Assembly: GCF_900110915.1 (NCBI RefSeq)
Contig: NZ_FOFG01000014.1
Span: 1-64,000, forward strand
Direction: 5' to 3'
Length of the DNA: 64,000 bases
Source of the DNA: Faunimonas pinastri
GTDB lineage: Bacteria; Pseudomonadota; Alphaproteobacteria; Rhizobiales; Afifellaceae
Positions 1 to 8,520 of the stretch are shown here, one piece after another; the stretch's first letter is position 1; every line of letters starts with the position of its first letter. The notes beneath the pieces are model-generated. The model did not search any database, was not told the DNA's origin, and saw only the letters and a program-made list of their open reading frames with translations. Position numbers and translations under genes: made by a program.

Positions 1-32
1 GGTGTTTGAGCAACGGAGAGAAGATCGGACAT
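1..32 (-). CDS. Tail tip protein, start only (probable lambda gpL-like)
   Basis: Only the first ten codons lie in the window, beginning MSDLLSVAQT at an ATG at 32. An AAGG lies about 9 bases upstream and a TAAGTCA palindrome lies 28 bases upstream. It directly follows the gpM-like gene, and in lambda-type tail operons the next gene is L, the minor tail protein that carries an Fe-S cluster in lambda. The identity therefore rests on gene order, not on the ten residues seen. Confidence 0.45.
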   Translation of the reverse strand, partial: MSDLLSVAQT

Positions 33-59
33 AGGAGCCTTGAGTTGAGGCTTCTATGG

Positions 60-77
60 TAAGTCAATACTGACTTA
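60..77. promoter_or_regulatory. Dispersed palindrome, gpL-like gene site
   Basis: TAAGTCAATACTGACTTA keeps both perfect half sites around a 4-bp spacer. It overlaps the stop codon of the gpM-like gene and lies upstream of the gpL-like start, so it is inside the tail operon rather than at its head. Confidence 0.8.
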
Positions 78-431
78 TGTTTCAAGCGAAAAGGACTGCT
101 CGAACGTGGCGGAGACCGAGCATCCGTCGTTGCCGTTTTTCTTGCTTTCCCATTCCTCGCAGGTCCACTTCACGGCCCGGAGTTCGTCTGAGGGTGTGTA
201 GTAGAAGGAGGTGTCGCCACCGTGCGCTTCCAGGAAGTTCACGATGAAGGCAGCCTGGTCCGGCAGAAGCCGGTCCCAGTTGAGCGAGAGTACGCGTCGA
301 ATGTGGTTGAGCCCGGCGCGCGTCGTCTGGGTGTAGCCATCGCCGAACTCAGCCTTCAGCAGAGTGAGCTTCGGCTTGTCGCTGGTGCCCGGCGAAGGCG
401 GGATCGGGGGATAGAAGACCCTGAGTGCCAT
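75..431 (-). CDS. Minor tail protein, lambda gpM-like (Phage_min_tail)
   Basis: This 118-residue protein carries the FGDGYTQ segment near residue 30 that is typical of the lambda gpM family. These proteins help build the distal tail tip. The ATG at 431 is preceded by AAGGG with good spacing. It lies 16 bases after the tape measure gene, the usual H-then-M order in lambda-type tails. No signal peptide or membrane segment is visible. The family call is fairly secure; any role in host recognition is inferred from synteny. Confidence 0.75.
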   Translation of the reverse strand: MALRVFYPPIPPSPGTSDKPKLTLLKAEFGDGYTQTTRAGLNHIRRVLSLNWDRLLPDQAAFIVNFLEAHGGDTSFYYTPSDELRAVKWTCEEWESKKNGNDGCSVSATFEQSFSLET

Positions 432-447
432 GATCGACCCTTACTGA

Positions 448-3400
448 TTACCGGCGGCCGTAGGCGATACCGCCCGGCCGCATCTGCTTCTGCAATTCGT
501 TGACGACCAGGCTGCGCATCGAGCCCTCGACCTGCTTGGAGACCTGCTTGGCGAGATCTGCGTTCTGATCGTGGGTGCCGCCGCTGGCATTCACGGTGAC
601 CGGCGAGTTGATGGTGATCGCCTGCATGTTTCCGCCGCCGGCAGAACCCATTGCCGCCATCTGCTCGGGCGTGAAGACGCCCTCCCCGCGACGAGCAACG
701 ATCGGCACCTCGTCCGGCCCGAGCCCGCGGCCACGAATAACACCGCCGGTGTGGAACTTCGGGGCATTGGCAAAGATCGCCGGATTGACCATCGTGGAGC
801 GCAGATTGGATGCGCCGATGACGCCGCCGGTGTGAGCCGTGCCGGTGAGCTTCGCGAGACCGCCGCCCTTACCTGCGCCGCCGCCAGCGGCCGCGCCCTT
901 ACCTGCGCCACCACCCTTCAGGCTGCGAGTCAGGCCGCTCGTGGCCCACTGCAGGGACATCTTGGCAAGATCCTTCAGGATCGACTGGGTCAGCGACGCG
1001 AAGTCGGCCTTGCCGGTGGTGACGAAGGTCGCAAGACCATCGAGACCGCTGTCGATCCAGCCAGCCATGCCCTTCTGCAGATTGCCGCCAAAGTCGGCAT
1101 ACTGCTGAAGCTCCTTGGCGATGGGGCTCTCCTGGGCAGTCTTTTCACGCACCAGGCGGATATGCTTCTGAATCGCATCTTCGAGACGCTGACGCTCCTC
1201 CGCGCTGCCCTTGAAGTTGTCGAGGAGCTTCTGGGTGCGGTCGATCTCCTGCTGGAGCGAGTTGTCGCGCGCAGCGCCCTGGGCCATGAGCGAACGCTCC
1301 AGCTCGGCATCCTGCTGAGCCAGGCCCGCGATCGTCGAGGTGACCTCGGAGTTCTGGAAGTTCTGAAGCGCGACCTTCTTCTGCTCCAGCGCGTCCTTGT
1401 AGTTCTGGCTGTCCTTCCCGTAGAGCTCCCCGAGCTTCTGGATCTGATCGTCCCACTGGCGCGAGAGCGAGAAGTAGCCGTCCGACTGCTTGGTCGCAGA
1501 CGGGTCGTTCAGCCGGGCCATGGCCTCGGCCTGCTTGTCGGCAGCTTCCTTTGCCTGCGACGCCAGACGGTCCTGACCGGAATCAACGGACGAGCGCAGG
1601 CGCTGGTTCTTCTTCGCCTTCGCGTCGGCGTCGTCCCAGTCCTTCGTGAGCTTGATCAGCTCCTTGTAGCGATCGCTGTCGGGGTTCTTGTCCGCTCCAT
1701 AGACGCCTTCCTTGATCTGCTTGCGCAGAGCGGAGACGTGCGCGCCGAACCCGTCGGCCTTTTCGGTAGCCTGGGCGATGGCATCCTTCGTCTTCAGGAA
1801 CGTTTCGGCGAGATCGTTCTCCAGCTTCTTGGCATTTGCCAACTGCTCGATCTGCTGGGTCGCATTGAACTGCGAAACTTCGTCACCGTTCAGACCCGCC
1901 GGCGCAGCAAGCGTCGGATCGCCCGGGTTCTTCGGCCCCGCATACTGCCCGCCGGCGATCGGCGCCGTGGTGGGCGCGAAAGTCCGATTAGAGCCGAACT
2001 GAGCTGCAAGACGGCTCTTGAGCTGGCCCGCGGTGACGTTCTGCCACTTGTTCGCGGAGATCTGATCCGCGCCCAAAAGAGCACTCAGCAACGTGTCGGG
2101 CGCGGCCTGCAGCACCTTCAAGGCGCCGGAGGAGTCCAGCATGTGCGCGAGCTTGAGCTGCCAGTCGTTGGCCTGGAAGCCCTTGGACTGGAGCACCTGT
2201 GCGTTCTTGTTCGCGTACCAGGTGGCAGCCTCCACGGACATGGCCGCATTGCGACGCATGTCGAGAAGCTGGGCTGAGTTCATCACACCGCCCTTGCCGT
2301 CCTTCTGGATCAGCTCGGAGTGCATTTCCCGGATGAACTGCATCCAGGTGCCCTTGATGAACTGGGCAGCTCCCAGAGCAGACGAGGTCGAGGACTGCGC
2401 ATTGGCGTTGCCGCTGCTCTCGGAGTGGATCAGCTTCCCGAGGAAGCCGGCGCCGGGGATGATGCCGGAGAGCGAGCTGAAGGCGCCACCGATGCTGCGC
2501 ACCGCGCTGGGATCGAATGACAGCGCGCCGGCGACGTTCGTGCCCGAGACGTTGCCACGGAACGAGCTCCAGGCTTCATTCAGGCGCTGCACGGCGTTGA
2601 TCAGCGTGTTGGCCGCATTGATGATCGGGCCACCGAAGACGGTCGACTGCATCGTGCGGGCAGCGTTCTGGGCAGCCGTTTGTGTGTTGGCGAGCTGCGT
2701 GTTGATACCCTCGACCGCGCGCTGCATAGGCGTGGCGTTGGGCCCGACGCCCTTGTAGAGCCCGGCTTTCACGCCGATCGCGATCTTGTCGGTCTCGGTG
2801 AGCTTGGTCTTGCCGAGCTCCGCGCTGCGGATGACCTCCTTGTAGTACGACTCCTCGGCGCTCGCCTGGGCAGCCCGGAGATCGTTGTCGAGCTTGTTGC
2901 GGCCCTCCATCAGCTCCTGGAGCTCGCGCACCTCAGCCTTAGCCGCGATGAGCTTGTCGGTGAGGTCCTGGACCTCCTGGCGCCCCATGTCGCCATACTT
3001 GCCGTTCTGCAGGAGCTGGGTGAGGTTCATCACCTCGACGTCCGCACCCTGCAGCGCAGCCTTGTAGGCGGTCGCCTTGTCCGTCAGGCTTTCCAGGAGC
3101 TGAGCGCCCTTCTGGAATGCCTTGTCGTCGTTGACGGCCTTCGGCGCCATCGGAACGCCACTGATCAGGCTGCGCGTGGACTCGCGCTGCTGCTGAAGCG
3201 TGCGGATCTGTCCGGTGATGTTATCCGCAACCGAGAGCGCCGTGCCCTTCTGCACCGCGTCGACGGCGTTGGCAGCCTGCTCCTGGTAGTGCGTCAGGTA
3301 GGTCTCGAGATCGGCGATCTGCTTGTCGTAGAAATCGAGCGCAGCCTTCCGGGACTCCTGCTGATAGCGCTCATCCTCGTCCTTGATGGACTTGTGCGCC

Positions 3401-5121
3401 GTGGAGAGCTCGCGGACCTGCTTGTCGTGCGCGTCGGCCGCTACACGAGCCTGCTGGTCATAGGCACGCGAGGTCGCGGTCAGGCTGTCCTGGATCCGGC
3501 TCAGTTCGAGCTGCAGACCCTTGCTGACCTCGTCCTTCTCCTGCTGCCCAGTCCAGGTATCCAGCTTTTCGCGCAGCTTCGGGATCTTCGCCTCGAGATC
3601 GGCGATCTGCTGAAGCGTGTCGTCGTACCACTGACGGTTCGGGTCGTTCTCCGACAGGGTGTCGAAGCCCGCCTTCTTGAGCTGGTCGCGCTGTGCATAG
3701 AGCTTGTCGAGCTGCGCCTGCTGCTCCTTGACGTAGCCGGACGCGTCCTCGATCTGCTTGCGGGAGACAGCGCCGAACTTCTCCAGCTCCTGCCAAGCGT
3801 CCCGCGCCTTATCCTGAAACAGGCCGAAGTAGTTCGCGACCGCGACCACACCCATACCCAGCGCCGGCAGGATGCCGACAATGGAGGTGAAGCCGGTGAG
3901 CAACATCGGCGCGACGGAGGCCAGCCCTTCAGACGTGAGTGAAACGGCCGCCAATGCATCCCGAAGACTGCGAATACCGGTGACGGCTCCGCCCCAGCCG
4001 GCGAAGGCATTACCCACTACGGACGCCTGATTGCGCAGGAGCTGCAACTGAAGGCCGAGTTCGGTGAACCCGCTGGCGATCAGCTCATGCAGGGCGAGCA
4101 CCATCTTGCCGCCGAACCATGCAACGAAAACCGCGCCGACCTGCTCAATGACGCCGCGGTACTCGATCGCGGTCTCGATGACCTCACGAAACCCGGTGAT
4201 CAAGCTGCTGAGGCCGCGGCCGAGGGAATCGGCCAGGCCGTTCGCGAACTGCCCGGAGAGCAGGTTGTTGAGGTCGATGACCTGCTGCTTCACCGTATCG
4301 AAGAAGCCAGCCTGCCCCACCTTGAGGGCGAGGCTCTGCATGTTGGTGTTGACGTTCGAGATGAGGCCGTTCCAGGTGCTCATCTGAGCCTGGGCAGCGC
4401 CACCAAAGGCGCGCTCCATCTCCAGCGAGAGAGCTTCGATCGCGGGTCGTGCCTGAACCGTGCCCGTGTTGATCTTCTGGAACAGCTCGGTGACGGAAAC
4501 GCCCATGGAACGCGCCATGAGCTCGGTGGCGCGCGGCATCGCCTCGCCCAACTGCTGGCGCAGCTCTTCCATCTGGATGACGCCCTTACCCGCCATCTGG
4601 GAGATCGCGAGGGTGGCGCGCTGCAGGGTCTCGTCGGTGCCACCCATCGCGGCGACACCATCCATCAGAGCCTGCATCGAGCCCGCCATCGGGTCGATGC
4701 CGGTCGACTTGAGCTGGACGTAAGCCTTGGTCATACCCTGCAGCGAGTACGGGACCTGCAGGGCCTTCTGGCGGAGCCAATCGACCTGATCGGCCGCATC
4801 CTTGATCGGATCGGCGGCCTTGCTCATTCCCTGGAGCTGCTTGGTAAGCCGCTCCATCTCGGCGTTGACCTTGATGATATCGCCGAGCCAGCCGGTCGCG
4901 ACATCGTGGAGCTTGCCGAAAGCGCCGGTCGCGACACCGGCGACGATGGAGACGTCGCGAAGGGTTCCGAGGAAGCCCTTCGAGCTGTCAGTCATGCGCT
5001 CCAGGGCAACGATGTTGCCGTTCACGGTGCTCTGGAACTGCTGGACAGACTGCCCGGCGTGCAGAATCCGGGAAGTGAACTCCCCGGTATCAAGCTCCAG
5101 TTCAACGCGAATTCCGGCCAT
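448..5121 (-). CDS. Tail tape measure protein with embedded lytic transglycosylase
   Basis: At 1557 residues this is the longest gene in the window. It sets tail length and is expelled into the cell envelope at infection. The N-terminal third resembles the tape-measure domain, with a Met-rich segment around residues 120-250. Long charged coiled coils fill roughly 480-850. Around residues 930-1050 there is an SLT-type transglycosylase signature: a SESSGNANA motif followed by GAAQFIKGTW, which should allow local peptidoglycan cleavage. The C-terminus is Gly/Ala-rich with HTGGVI repeats, as in lambda gpH. The ATG at 5121 is chosen because AGGTGG lies 5 bases upstream; a GTG at 5130 is the longer alternative. 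A palindromic operator ends 15 bases upstream. Confidence 0.9.
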   Translation of the reverse strand: MAGIRVELELDTGEFTSRILHAGQSVQQFQSTVNGNIVALERMTDSSKGFLGTLRDVSIVAGVATGAFGKLHDVATGWLGDIIKVNAEMERLTKQLQGMSKAADPIKDAADQVDWLRQKALQVPYSLQGMTKAYVQLKSTGIDPMAGSMQALMDGVAAMGGTDETLQRATLAISQMAGKGVIQMEELRQQLGEAMPRATELMARSMGVSVTELFQKINTGTVQARPAIEALSLEMERAFGGAAQAQMSTWNGLISNVNTNMQSLALKVGQAGFFDTVKQQVIDLNNLLSGQFANGLADSLGRGLSSLITGFREVIETAIEYRGVIEQVGAVFVAWFGGKMVLALHELIASGFTELGLQLQLLRNQASVVGNAFAGWGGAVTGIRSLRDALAAVSLTSEGLASVAPMLLTGFTSIVGILPALGMGVVAVANYFGLFQDKARDAWQELEKFGAVSRKQIEDASGYVKEQQAQLDKLYAQRDQLKKAGFDTLSENDPNRQWYDDTLQQIADLEAKIPKLREKLDTWTGQQEKDEVSKGLQLELSRIQDSLTATSRAYDQQARVAADAHDKQVRELSTAHKSIKDEDERYQQESRKAALDFYDKQIADLETYLTHYQEQAANAVDAVQKGTALSVADNITGQIRTLQQQRESTRSLISGVPMAPKAVNDDKAFQKGAQLLESLTDKATAYKAALQGADVEVMNLTQLLQNGKYGDMGRQEVQDLTDKLIAAKAEVRELQELMEGRNKLDNDLRAAQASAEESYYKEVIRSAELGKTKLTETDKIAIGVKAGLYKGVGPNATPMQRAVEGINTQLANTQTAAQNAARTMQSTVFGGPIINAANTLINAVQRLNEAWSSFRGNVSGTNVAGALSFDPSAVRSIGGAFSSLSGIIPGAGFLGKLIHSESSGNANAQSSTSSALGAAQFIKGTWMQFIREMHSELIQKDGKGGVMNSAQLLDMRRNAAMSVEAATWYANKNAQVLQSKGFQANDWQLKLAHMLDSSGALKVLQAAPDTLLSALLGADQISANKWQNVTAGQLKSRLAAQFGSNRTFAPTTAPIAGGQYAGPKNPGDPTLAAPAGLNGDEVSQFNATQQIEQLANAKKLENDLAETFLKTKDAIAQATEKADGFGAHVSALRKQIKEGVYGADKNPDSDRYKELIKLTKDWDDADAKAKKNQRLRSSVDSGQDRLASQAKEAADKQAEAMARLNDPSATKQSDGYFSLSRQWDDQIQKLGELYGKDSQNYKDALEQKKVALQNFQNSEVTSTIAGLAQQDAELERSLMAQGAARDNSLQQEIDRTQKLLDNFKGSAEERQRLEDAIQKHIRLVREKTAQESPIAKELQQYADFGGNLQKGMAGWIDSGLDGLATFVTTGKADFASLTQSILKDLAKMSLQWATSGLTRSLKGGGAGKGAAAGGGAGKGGGLAKLTGTAHTGGVIGASNLRSTMVNPAIFANAPKFHTGGVIRGRGLGPDEVPIVARRGEGVFTPEQMAAMGSAGGGNMQAITINSPVTVNASGGTHDQNADLAKQVSKQVEGSMRSLVVNELQKQMRPGGIAYGRR

Positions 5122-5135
5122 ACTCACCACCTGAA

Positions 5136-5153
5136 TAAGTCAATATTGACTAC
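5136..5153. promoter_or_regulatory. Dispersed palindrome, tape measure site
   Basis: TAAGTCAATATTGACTAC matches the 7-4-7 consensus TAAGTCA-N4-TGACTTA at all but the last two bases. It sits between the tail chaperone T segment and the tape measure start, with the ribosome-binding site three bases further on. Confidence 0.8.
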
Positions 5154-5180
5154 CGACGGCGGGCAGGCGTTTCCCGGCCT

Positions 5181-5857
5181 TTAGAGCTTTCCCAGCCCCT
5201 TGAGCGCGAGAAGACCGTCCCGGTCGTATGCTGCTTCCTGCATGGCGAGCTGGCCCTCGTCGTACTCGACGACGGTCCCGATCTGCTTCCGAAGCCCCGT
5301 GAGAAGCTCTCGAACGCCCTCGGGTGTGTGGACCTGGGCGAGGATGGTCGCGGTGCGGTAGTCCCGCTCGGCGGCCATTCGGTCGATGTTCTTGTGAAGG
5401 AGCCAGAACATCTCGATCGGCAGATCGAGAACGTCTCTGGGCTTCATTGCGTATTCAGAGACGATGCGGGTGAAGATGTAGCCGAAGTCGACGGCTCTTA
5501 CTGCCCCGCCGCCGGAGGGTTTGCGGTAGCCTCAGCCTCCGCGCTCGCTTCACCCTGCTTCTGCCCGTTGTTCTTGTGGGCAAAATCCAGGAGCGCGTTG
5601 AGCTTCACCAGCTCCAGCTTCTTGAGCTGCTCGACGGTCATCGTCGGGAAGGCGCGCACGAGCATCTGGATGACGGTGTCGACCTCGTCTTCGAGCTTGC
5701 CGCTGACGCCCAGCGACTGGATGAGCTTGGTGTTCTCGACGAAGTCCTCGACCGTGACCGGCTTGAGATGATGCTCCACGCCGCCGAGCTTCACGACGAA
5801 TTCGTTCTCGGTGAGGTCAATGGCGTCGAGGTCGAGATACTTGACGGAATCGGTCAT
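5181..5857 (-). CDS. Tail assembly chaperone GT, made by -1 frameshift
   Basis: This is the extended product of the upstream chaperone ORF joined to the ORF at 5181-5447. The second frame stays open, without an in-frame stop, from 5531 down to 5181, so it overlaps the first ORF across the slippery site. A -1 slip at AAACCCT would give about 225 residues. In lambda and most siphoviruses G and GT coat the tape measure and recruit tail tube subunits. Position between tail tube and tape measure fits exactly. The T segment has an internal ATG at 5447, but independent translation is not needed to explain it. Confidence 0.8.
5498..5857 (-). CDS. Tail assembly chaperone G (unshifted product)
   Basis: This 119-residue ORF encodes an acidic, helical protein that starts MTDSVKYLDLDAIDL and ends in a flexible Ala/Pro tail. 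It is the product made when ribosomes do not slip. Its position directly after the tail tube gene and directly before the tape measure matches lambda gpG. A 12-bp perfect hairpin lies just upstream of its start, at 5877-5905. Confidence 0.8.
   Translation of the reverse strand: MTDSVKYLDLDAIDLTENEFVVKLGGVEHHLKPVTVEDFVENTKLIQSLGVSGKLEDEVDTVIQMLVRAFPTMTVEQLKKLELVKLNALLDFAHKNNGQKQGEASAEAEATANPPAAGQ
5516..5522 (-). other. Slippery heptamer for -1 ribosomal frameshift
   Basis: On the minus strand the bases read A AAC CCT in the G frame, an exact X XXY YYZ heptamer. Shifting back one base gives AAA CCC, which is the frame of the downstream T ORF. The site lies 16 bases before the G stop codon, inside the two-frame overlap. 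Confidence 0.85.
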
Positions 5858-5876
5858 GCTTCCTGCTCTGCTGGAG

Positions 5877-5905
5877 GACTGACGACGGATTTCCCGTCGT
5901 CAGTC
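5877..5905. promoter_or_regulatory. Perfect 12-bp hairpin between tail tube and chaperone genes
   Basis: GACTGACGACGG pairs with CCGTCGTCAGTC around a 5-base loop. No T run follows on the minus strand, so it looks like an mRNA processing, stability or attenuation structure rather than a classical terminator. It could reset expression between the abundant tail tube and the scarcer chaperone. Confidence 0.55.
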
Positions 5906-5932
5906 AGTAATGATTGTGAAATGGAGCCGCGA

Positions 5933-6463
5933 TTACGCGGCTTCGGCGGTGTCGTCGCCGACGGTGAAGAGGGTCTTGGTGTCCGGGTCCGGATAGCCCT
6001 TGAAGGTGACCGTGAAGACCCGCTCGTCATCCAGCTTGTAGCTGAACTGCAGAGCGCCGGAGGTCGCCGCCTTGGGGATCACGAAGTCTTCGGAATAGTC
6101 GTCGTCGGCCAGCGCGATCGGATGCAGCACAAGCTCCTTGGCGAGCTCGAGCAGCGAAACGCCGATGCCGTTCGTGACCACGACCTTCTTCTTCGTCGGG
6201 TCGACGTGATCGGTGATCAGCGTGGCGCCGGGCATGATGCGGACCAGGTTGTCCAGCGTGGTTTCCGCCAGCGGAACCTTCGCCGTCACGGTACGGCCCA
6301 TGATGTACTCGTTGATCGGGCTCTGGCCGAACTGGTCGACCTCGACCTCGTGGGTCTGGGTCTGCACCTCGACGTCAACGCCGCCCTTGGTGTAGCCGAG
6401 ATCCTGACCGGCGAGCAGTACCCGGCAAACGCCGAGCTTCACGTTCTTGGTATCGGATGCCAT
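5933..6463 (-). CDS. Major tail tube protein
   Basis: This 176-residue protein, starting MASDTKNVKLG, polymerises into the tail tube. It is identified by its place between tail-completion genes and the chaperone pair. Its beta-rich sequence, with VDVEVQTQTHEVEVDQFG and an FKGYPDPDTKTLFTVG ending, also fits tail tube families. The ATG at 6463 has AGGGACAG upstream; an ORF start at 6487 would lie inside the operator. Two copies of the palindromic operator precede it, which makes this one of the most heavily marked genes. Confidence 0.85.
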   Translation of the reverse strand: MASDTKNVKLGVCRVLLAGQDLGYTKGGVDVEVQTQTHEVEVDQFGQSPINEYIMGRTVTAKVPLAETTLDNLVRIMPGATLITDHVDPTKKKVVVTNGIGVSLLELAKELVLHPIALADDDYSEDFVIPKAATSGALQFSYKLDDERVFTVTFKGYPDPDTKTLFTVGDDTAEAA

Positions 6464-6479
6464 GGTTCTGTCCCTACGG

Positions 6480-6497
6480 TAAGTCAATGTTGACTTA
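6480..6497. promoter_or_regulatory. Dispersed palindrome, tail tube proximal site
   Basis: TAAGTCAATGTTGACTTA has two perfect 7-base half sites. It ends about 16 bases upstream of the tail tube ATG. Confidence 0.85.
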
Positions 6498-6523
6498 TTC
6501 TAGCATCGTTGAGGCAGATAGAA

Positions 6524-6541
6524 ACAGTCAAAATTGACTTA
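6524..6541. promoter_or_regulatory. Dispersed palindrome, tail tube distal site
   Basis: ACAGTCAAAATTGACTTA has one perfect half site. It overlaps the stop codon of the tail terminator-like gene, 44 bases from the proximal copy centre to centre. Confidence 0.75.
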
Positions 6542-6949
6542 GTGGGGCAGAACCAAAGAACAGGCGAAATTGATCGACCACTCCAGGGCGTCGGAATCTG
6601 CCCGGGGATACACGATCGGCAGCGTCTCCGGCATCAGGCGGTTCACCTGCATGGCAAAGGAGCCGTCCTGATTGGTGAAGATGCGGCGCTGGTTGATCGT
6701 AAGGACCTGGATCACCTTGCCCGCAAGGTCTTCGCCGGCGCCGTGCGTCATCGCGCGCACGATCACCTGCAGGCCGAATTTGAAATAGCCCGGCAGCTCC
6801 TCATTGATGGCGATGCCGGTCAGCGGCGTTTTGATCAGCAGCCCCTGCGAACACTCGGCAGGCATCTCGTAGAGAAACAGGCTTTCTCCGGCGACGCCCA
6901 AGCCCGCGTCGCTCAGAAGCTCGGCCAGCAGATCAATCCTCATCGTCAT
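6539..6949 (-). CDS. Tail terminator or minor structural protein
   Basis: The 136-residue protein reads MTMRIDLLAELLSDAGLG and resembles the phage minor-protein families that cap the tail tube at the neck. The ATG at 6949 follows AAGGAG with 9 bases of spacing. It overlaps the end of the HK97 gp10-like gene, and the order gp10-like, terminator, tube is standard. The exact family is not certain. Confidence 0.6.
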   Translation of the reverse strand: MTMRIDLLAELLSDAGLGVAGESLFLYEMPAECSQGLLIKTPLTGIAINEELPGYFKFGLQVIVRAMTHGAGEDLAGKVIQVLTINQRRIFTNQDGSFAMQVNRLMPETLPIVYPRADSDALEWSINFACSLVLPH

Positions 6950-7415
6950 CGTCGGAATCTCCTTCACCGCCCTCCAGGGTCCATTCCTCTGCAACGGCGC
7001 TGATCATCGCGTTCTTGAGCTTGGCCTCGCTGTCCGCCATGGCGCGCTCCAGGAACTTTTCGCCGATATAGACGCCAGGGTTCGCCATGCGCTTGGCGAT
7101 CGTGCCGGCGCCTGGCTTCAAGCTGGAATAGTTTTCGTGCACCAGCAGCGCGTACCGGTCGACATTAACGCCGTTCACCTCGCCACCCATCACGATGTCG
7201 ATCTTCAGACGACCTCGGCGCTCGTACCCGATCTCCTTGTGAATCGAGTCTTCCAGGTTGTGCTTGTCGACCGGGGCGTAGAGCTGCGCCGTTTTTACGA
7301 TCTTGTCGGCGCCGCGCCGCATCGTCTTGCGCGCCTTGTCCTCCACGCGCTCTCCGGCATGGCGAAGGGCGATGACGAGCTGGTCAAAGCCTTCCGCGCG
7401 CATCTTCGCCTTCAT
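6933..7415 (-). CDS. HK97 gp10-like neck or tail completion protein
   Basis: This 160-residue protein has the family pattern: a basic N-terminal helix, then KTAQLYAPVDKHNLEDSI, and a mid-region with YALLVHENYSSLKPGAG. Such proteins join the head connector to the tail. The C-terminus is very acidic (a run of Asp and Glu). The ATG at 7415 overlaps the upstream stop as TGATG, indicating translational coupling. Confidence 0.75.
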   Translation of the reverse strand: MKAKMRAEGFDQLVIALRHAGERVEDKARKTMRRGADKIVKTAQLYAPVDKHNLEDSIHKEIGYERRGRLKIDIVMGGEVNGVNVDRYALLVHENYSSLKPGAGTIAKRMANPGVYIGEKFLERAMADSEAKLKNAMISAVAEEWTLEGGEGDSDDDDED

Positions 7416-7759
7416 CAAGGACCCCAGTGCGCGAAATCGACCTCGTAATGATCCAGGATCCCGAGCACGCTGTATCGCGGCTGGACCGTGATCACCTTGA
7501 GTGTAAAGCCGGCGATCTCGAAGCGGTCGCCGGCGATGATCGTGACGGTGGCGGGAAACAGGATCTTCGCGTCGGACACGGTTTCCTGCGCCGAGCCGCG
7601 GGAGGCGGAGCTGTCGGAGCGAACGGACGTCTTCTGATCGGTGTTGGCGAGACTGACGACGCCGCAGTCGACGGTTTCGGGGATGCTGAAGCGCGCCTCG
7701 GCCTTAATGGTCATGCCGATCTTGCGGCTGAGCCGCCCGGTGTTGTTGGGAATGAACAT
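7415..7759 (-). CDS. Putative head-tail stopper protein
   Basis: A 114-residue, beta-rich protein containing GDRFEIAGFTLKVITVQPRY, a pattern common in head-closure and stopper proteins. The call is inferred from its position between connector genes and the gp10-like gene. It overlaps both neighbours by a few bases. Confidence 0.5.
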   Translation of the reverse strand: MFIPNNTGRLSRKIGMTIKAEARFSIPETVDCGVVSLANTDQKTSVRSDSSASRGSAQETVSDAKILFPATVTIIAGDRFEIAGFTLKVITVQPRYSVLGILDHYEVDFAHWGP

Positions 7760-8520
7760 CAGTCGGCTCCCCTGGTCAGGATCGCGTCCGCATTGGGGTG
7801 GAAGATGCCGGAGCGCACCTCTGCATAGGTCGGAAGCTCGGAATCGGACGACATGGCGATCCGCATTCCATGGCTTTGCGCATTCGGATCGACGTGGCTC
7901 ACCTCAGCCTGGTCCAGGCCGTGATCGGCCAGCGTCAGGAGCACGATCTCGTTGTAGAGGCTGAGCAGGTGATGACGCCACACGGCGCGAACGAACTTAC
8001 GGGATGGCCACTTGGCGTTGCCGCGATCGTGAAAGAAGAACTGGATGTCGGCGGCGTTGCCAATGCGGTACTGCAGCAGCGCCGCCTTCATGGTAATCCG
8101 ACGGGAGCGGGCCGCGATCGTTACCTGCAGCACCGCCTTACGCAGCGATTCCACCAGATGCGCAACGTCGCGCTCGATCTGCACCGAGAGTTCGTGCGTC
8201 AGATAGCTCACCGCAGCGATCAGGTGCTCACCGGCAGCTTCCGTGAGCTCGCTCGCACTCTCAGCGCCCAGCTCGCGCAAAGTCGTCTGGTGAGCTTCTG
8301 AAGCGATTTCGACGCTGTGCGCGTCAATCATCGCCGCTTCGGTGCTGATGAAGGTGCGAGCCAGATCGTAGGCTTCTGCACGCACGTCGGCGAGCTGCCG
8401 AGCGGACCCGAAATCGGGGGAGGCGATGGCGGCCTGGTAGATTGCGCGCCATGCTTCGATCAGGAGTTCGTAACGCTGGGCCGCGGCTTCACTCTCCGCG
8501 GTCATACGGGTCGTGATCAT
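7759..8520 (-). CDS. Head morphogenesis-region protein, unknown
   Basis: This 253-residue, largely helical protein lies in the connector gene string. Its C-terminus contains YAEVRSGIFHPNADAIL, which loosely recalls the end of some Mu gpF-like minor head proteins, but the metal-binding residues of that family are not complete. No membrane segment or enzyme motif is seen. The ATG overlaps the upstream stop as ATGA. Confidence 0.4.
   Translation of the reverse strand: MITTRMTAESEAAAQRYELLIEAWRAIYQAAIASPDFGSARQLADVRAEAYDLARTFISTEAAMIDAHSVEIASEAHQTTLRELGAESASELTEAAGEHLIAAVSYLTHELSVQIERDVAHLVESLRKAVLQVTIAARSRRITMKAALLQYRIGNAADIQFFFHDRGNAKWPSRKFVRAVWRHHLLSLYNEIVLLTLADHGLDQAEVSHVDPNAQSHGMRIAMSSDSELPTYAEVRSGIFHPNADAILTRGAD

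Noticed and set aside
571-2277. Long plus-strand ORF of 568 codons opposite the tape measure gene
   Set aside because: It is the antisense shadow of the tape measure gene. It is Arg/Leu-rich with no domain and no ribosome site.
2680-5184. Plus-strand ORFs of 420 and 365 codons
   Set aside because: They are also antisense to the tape measure. High GC at third positions keeps the antisense frame open.
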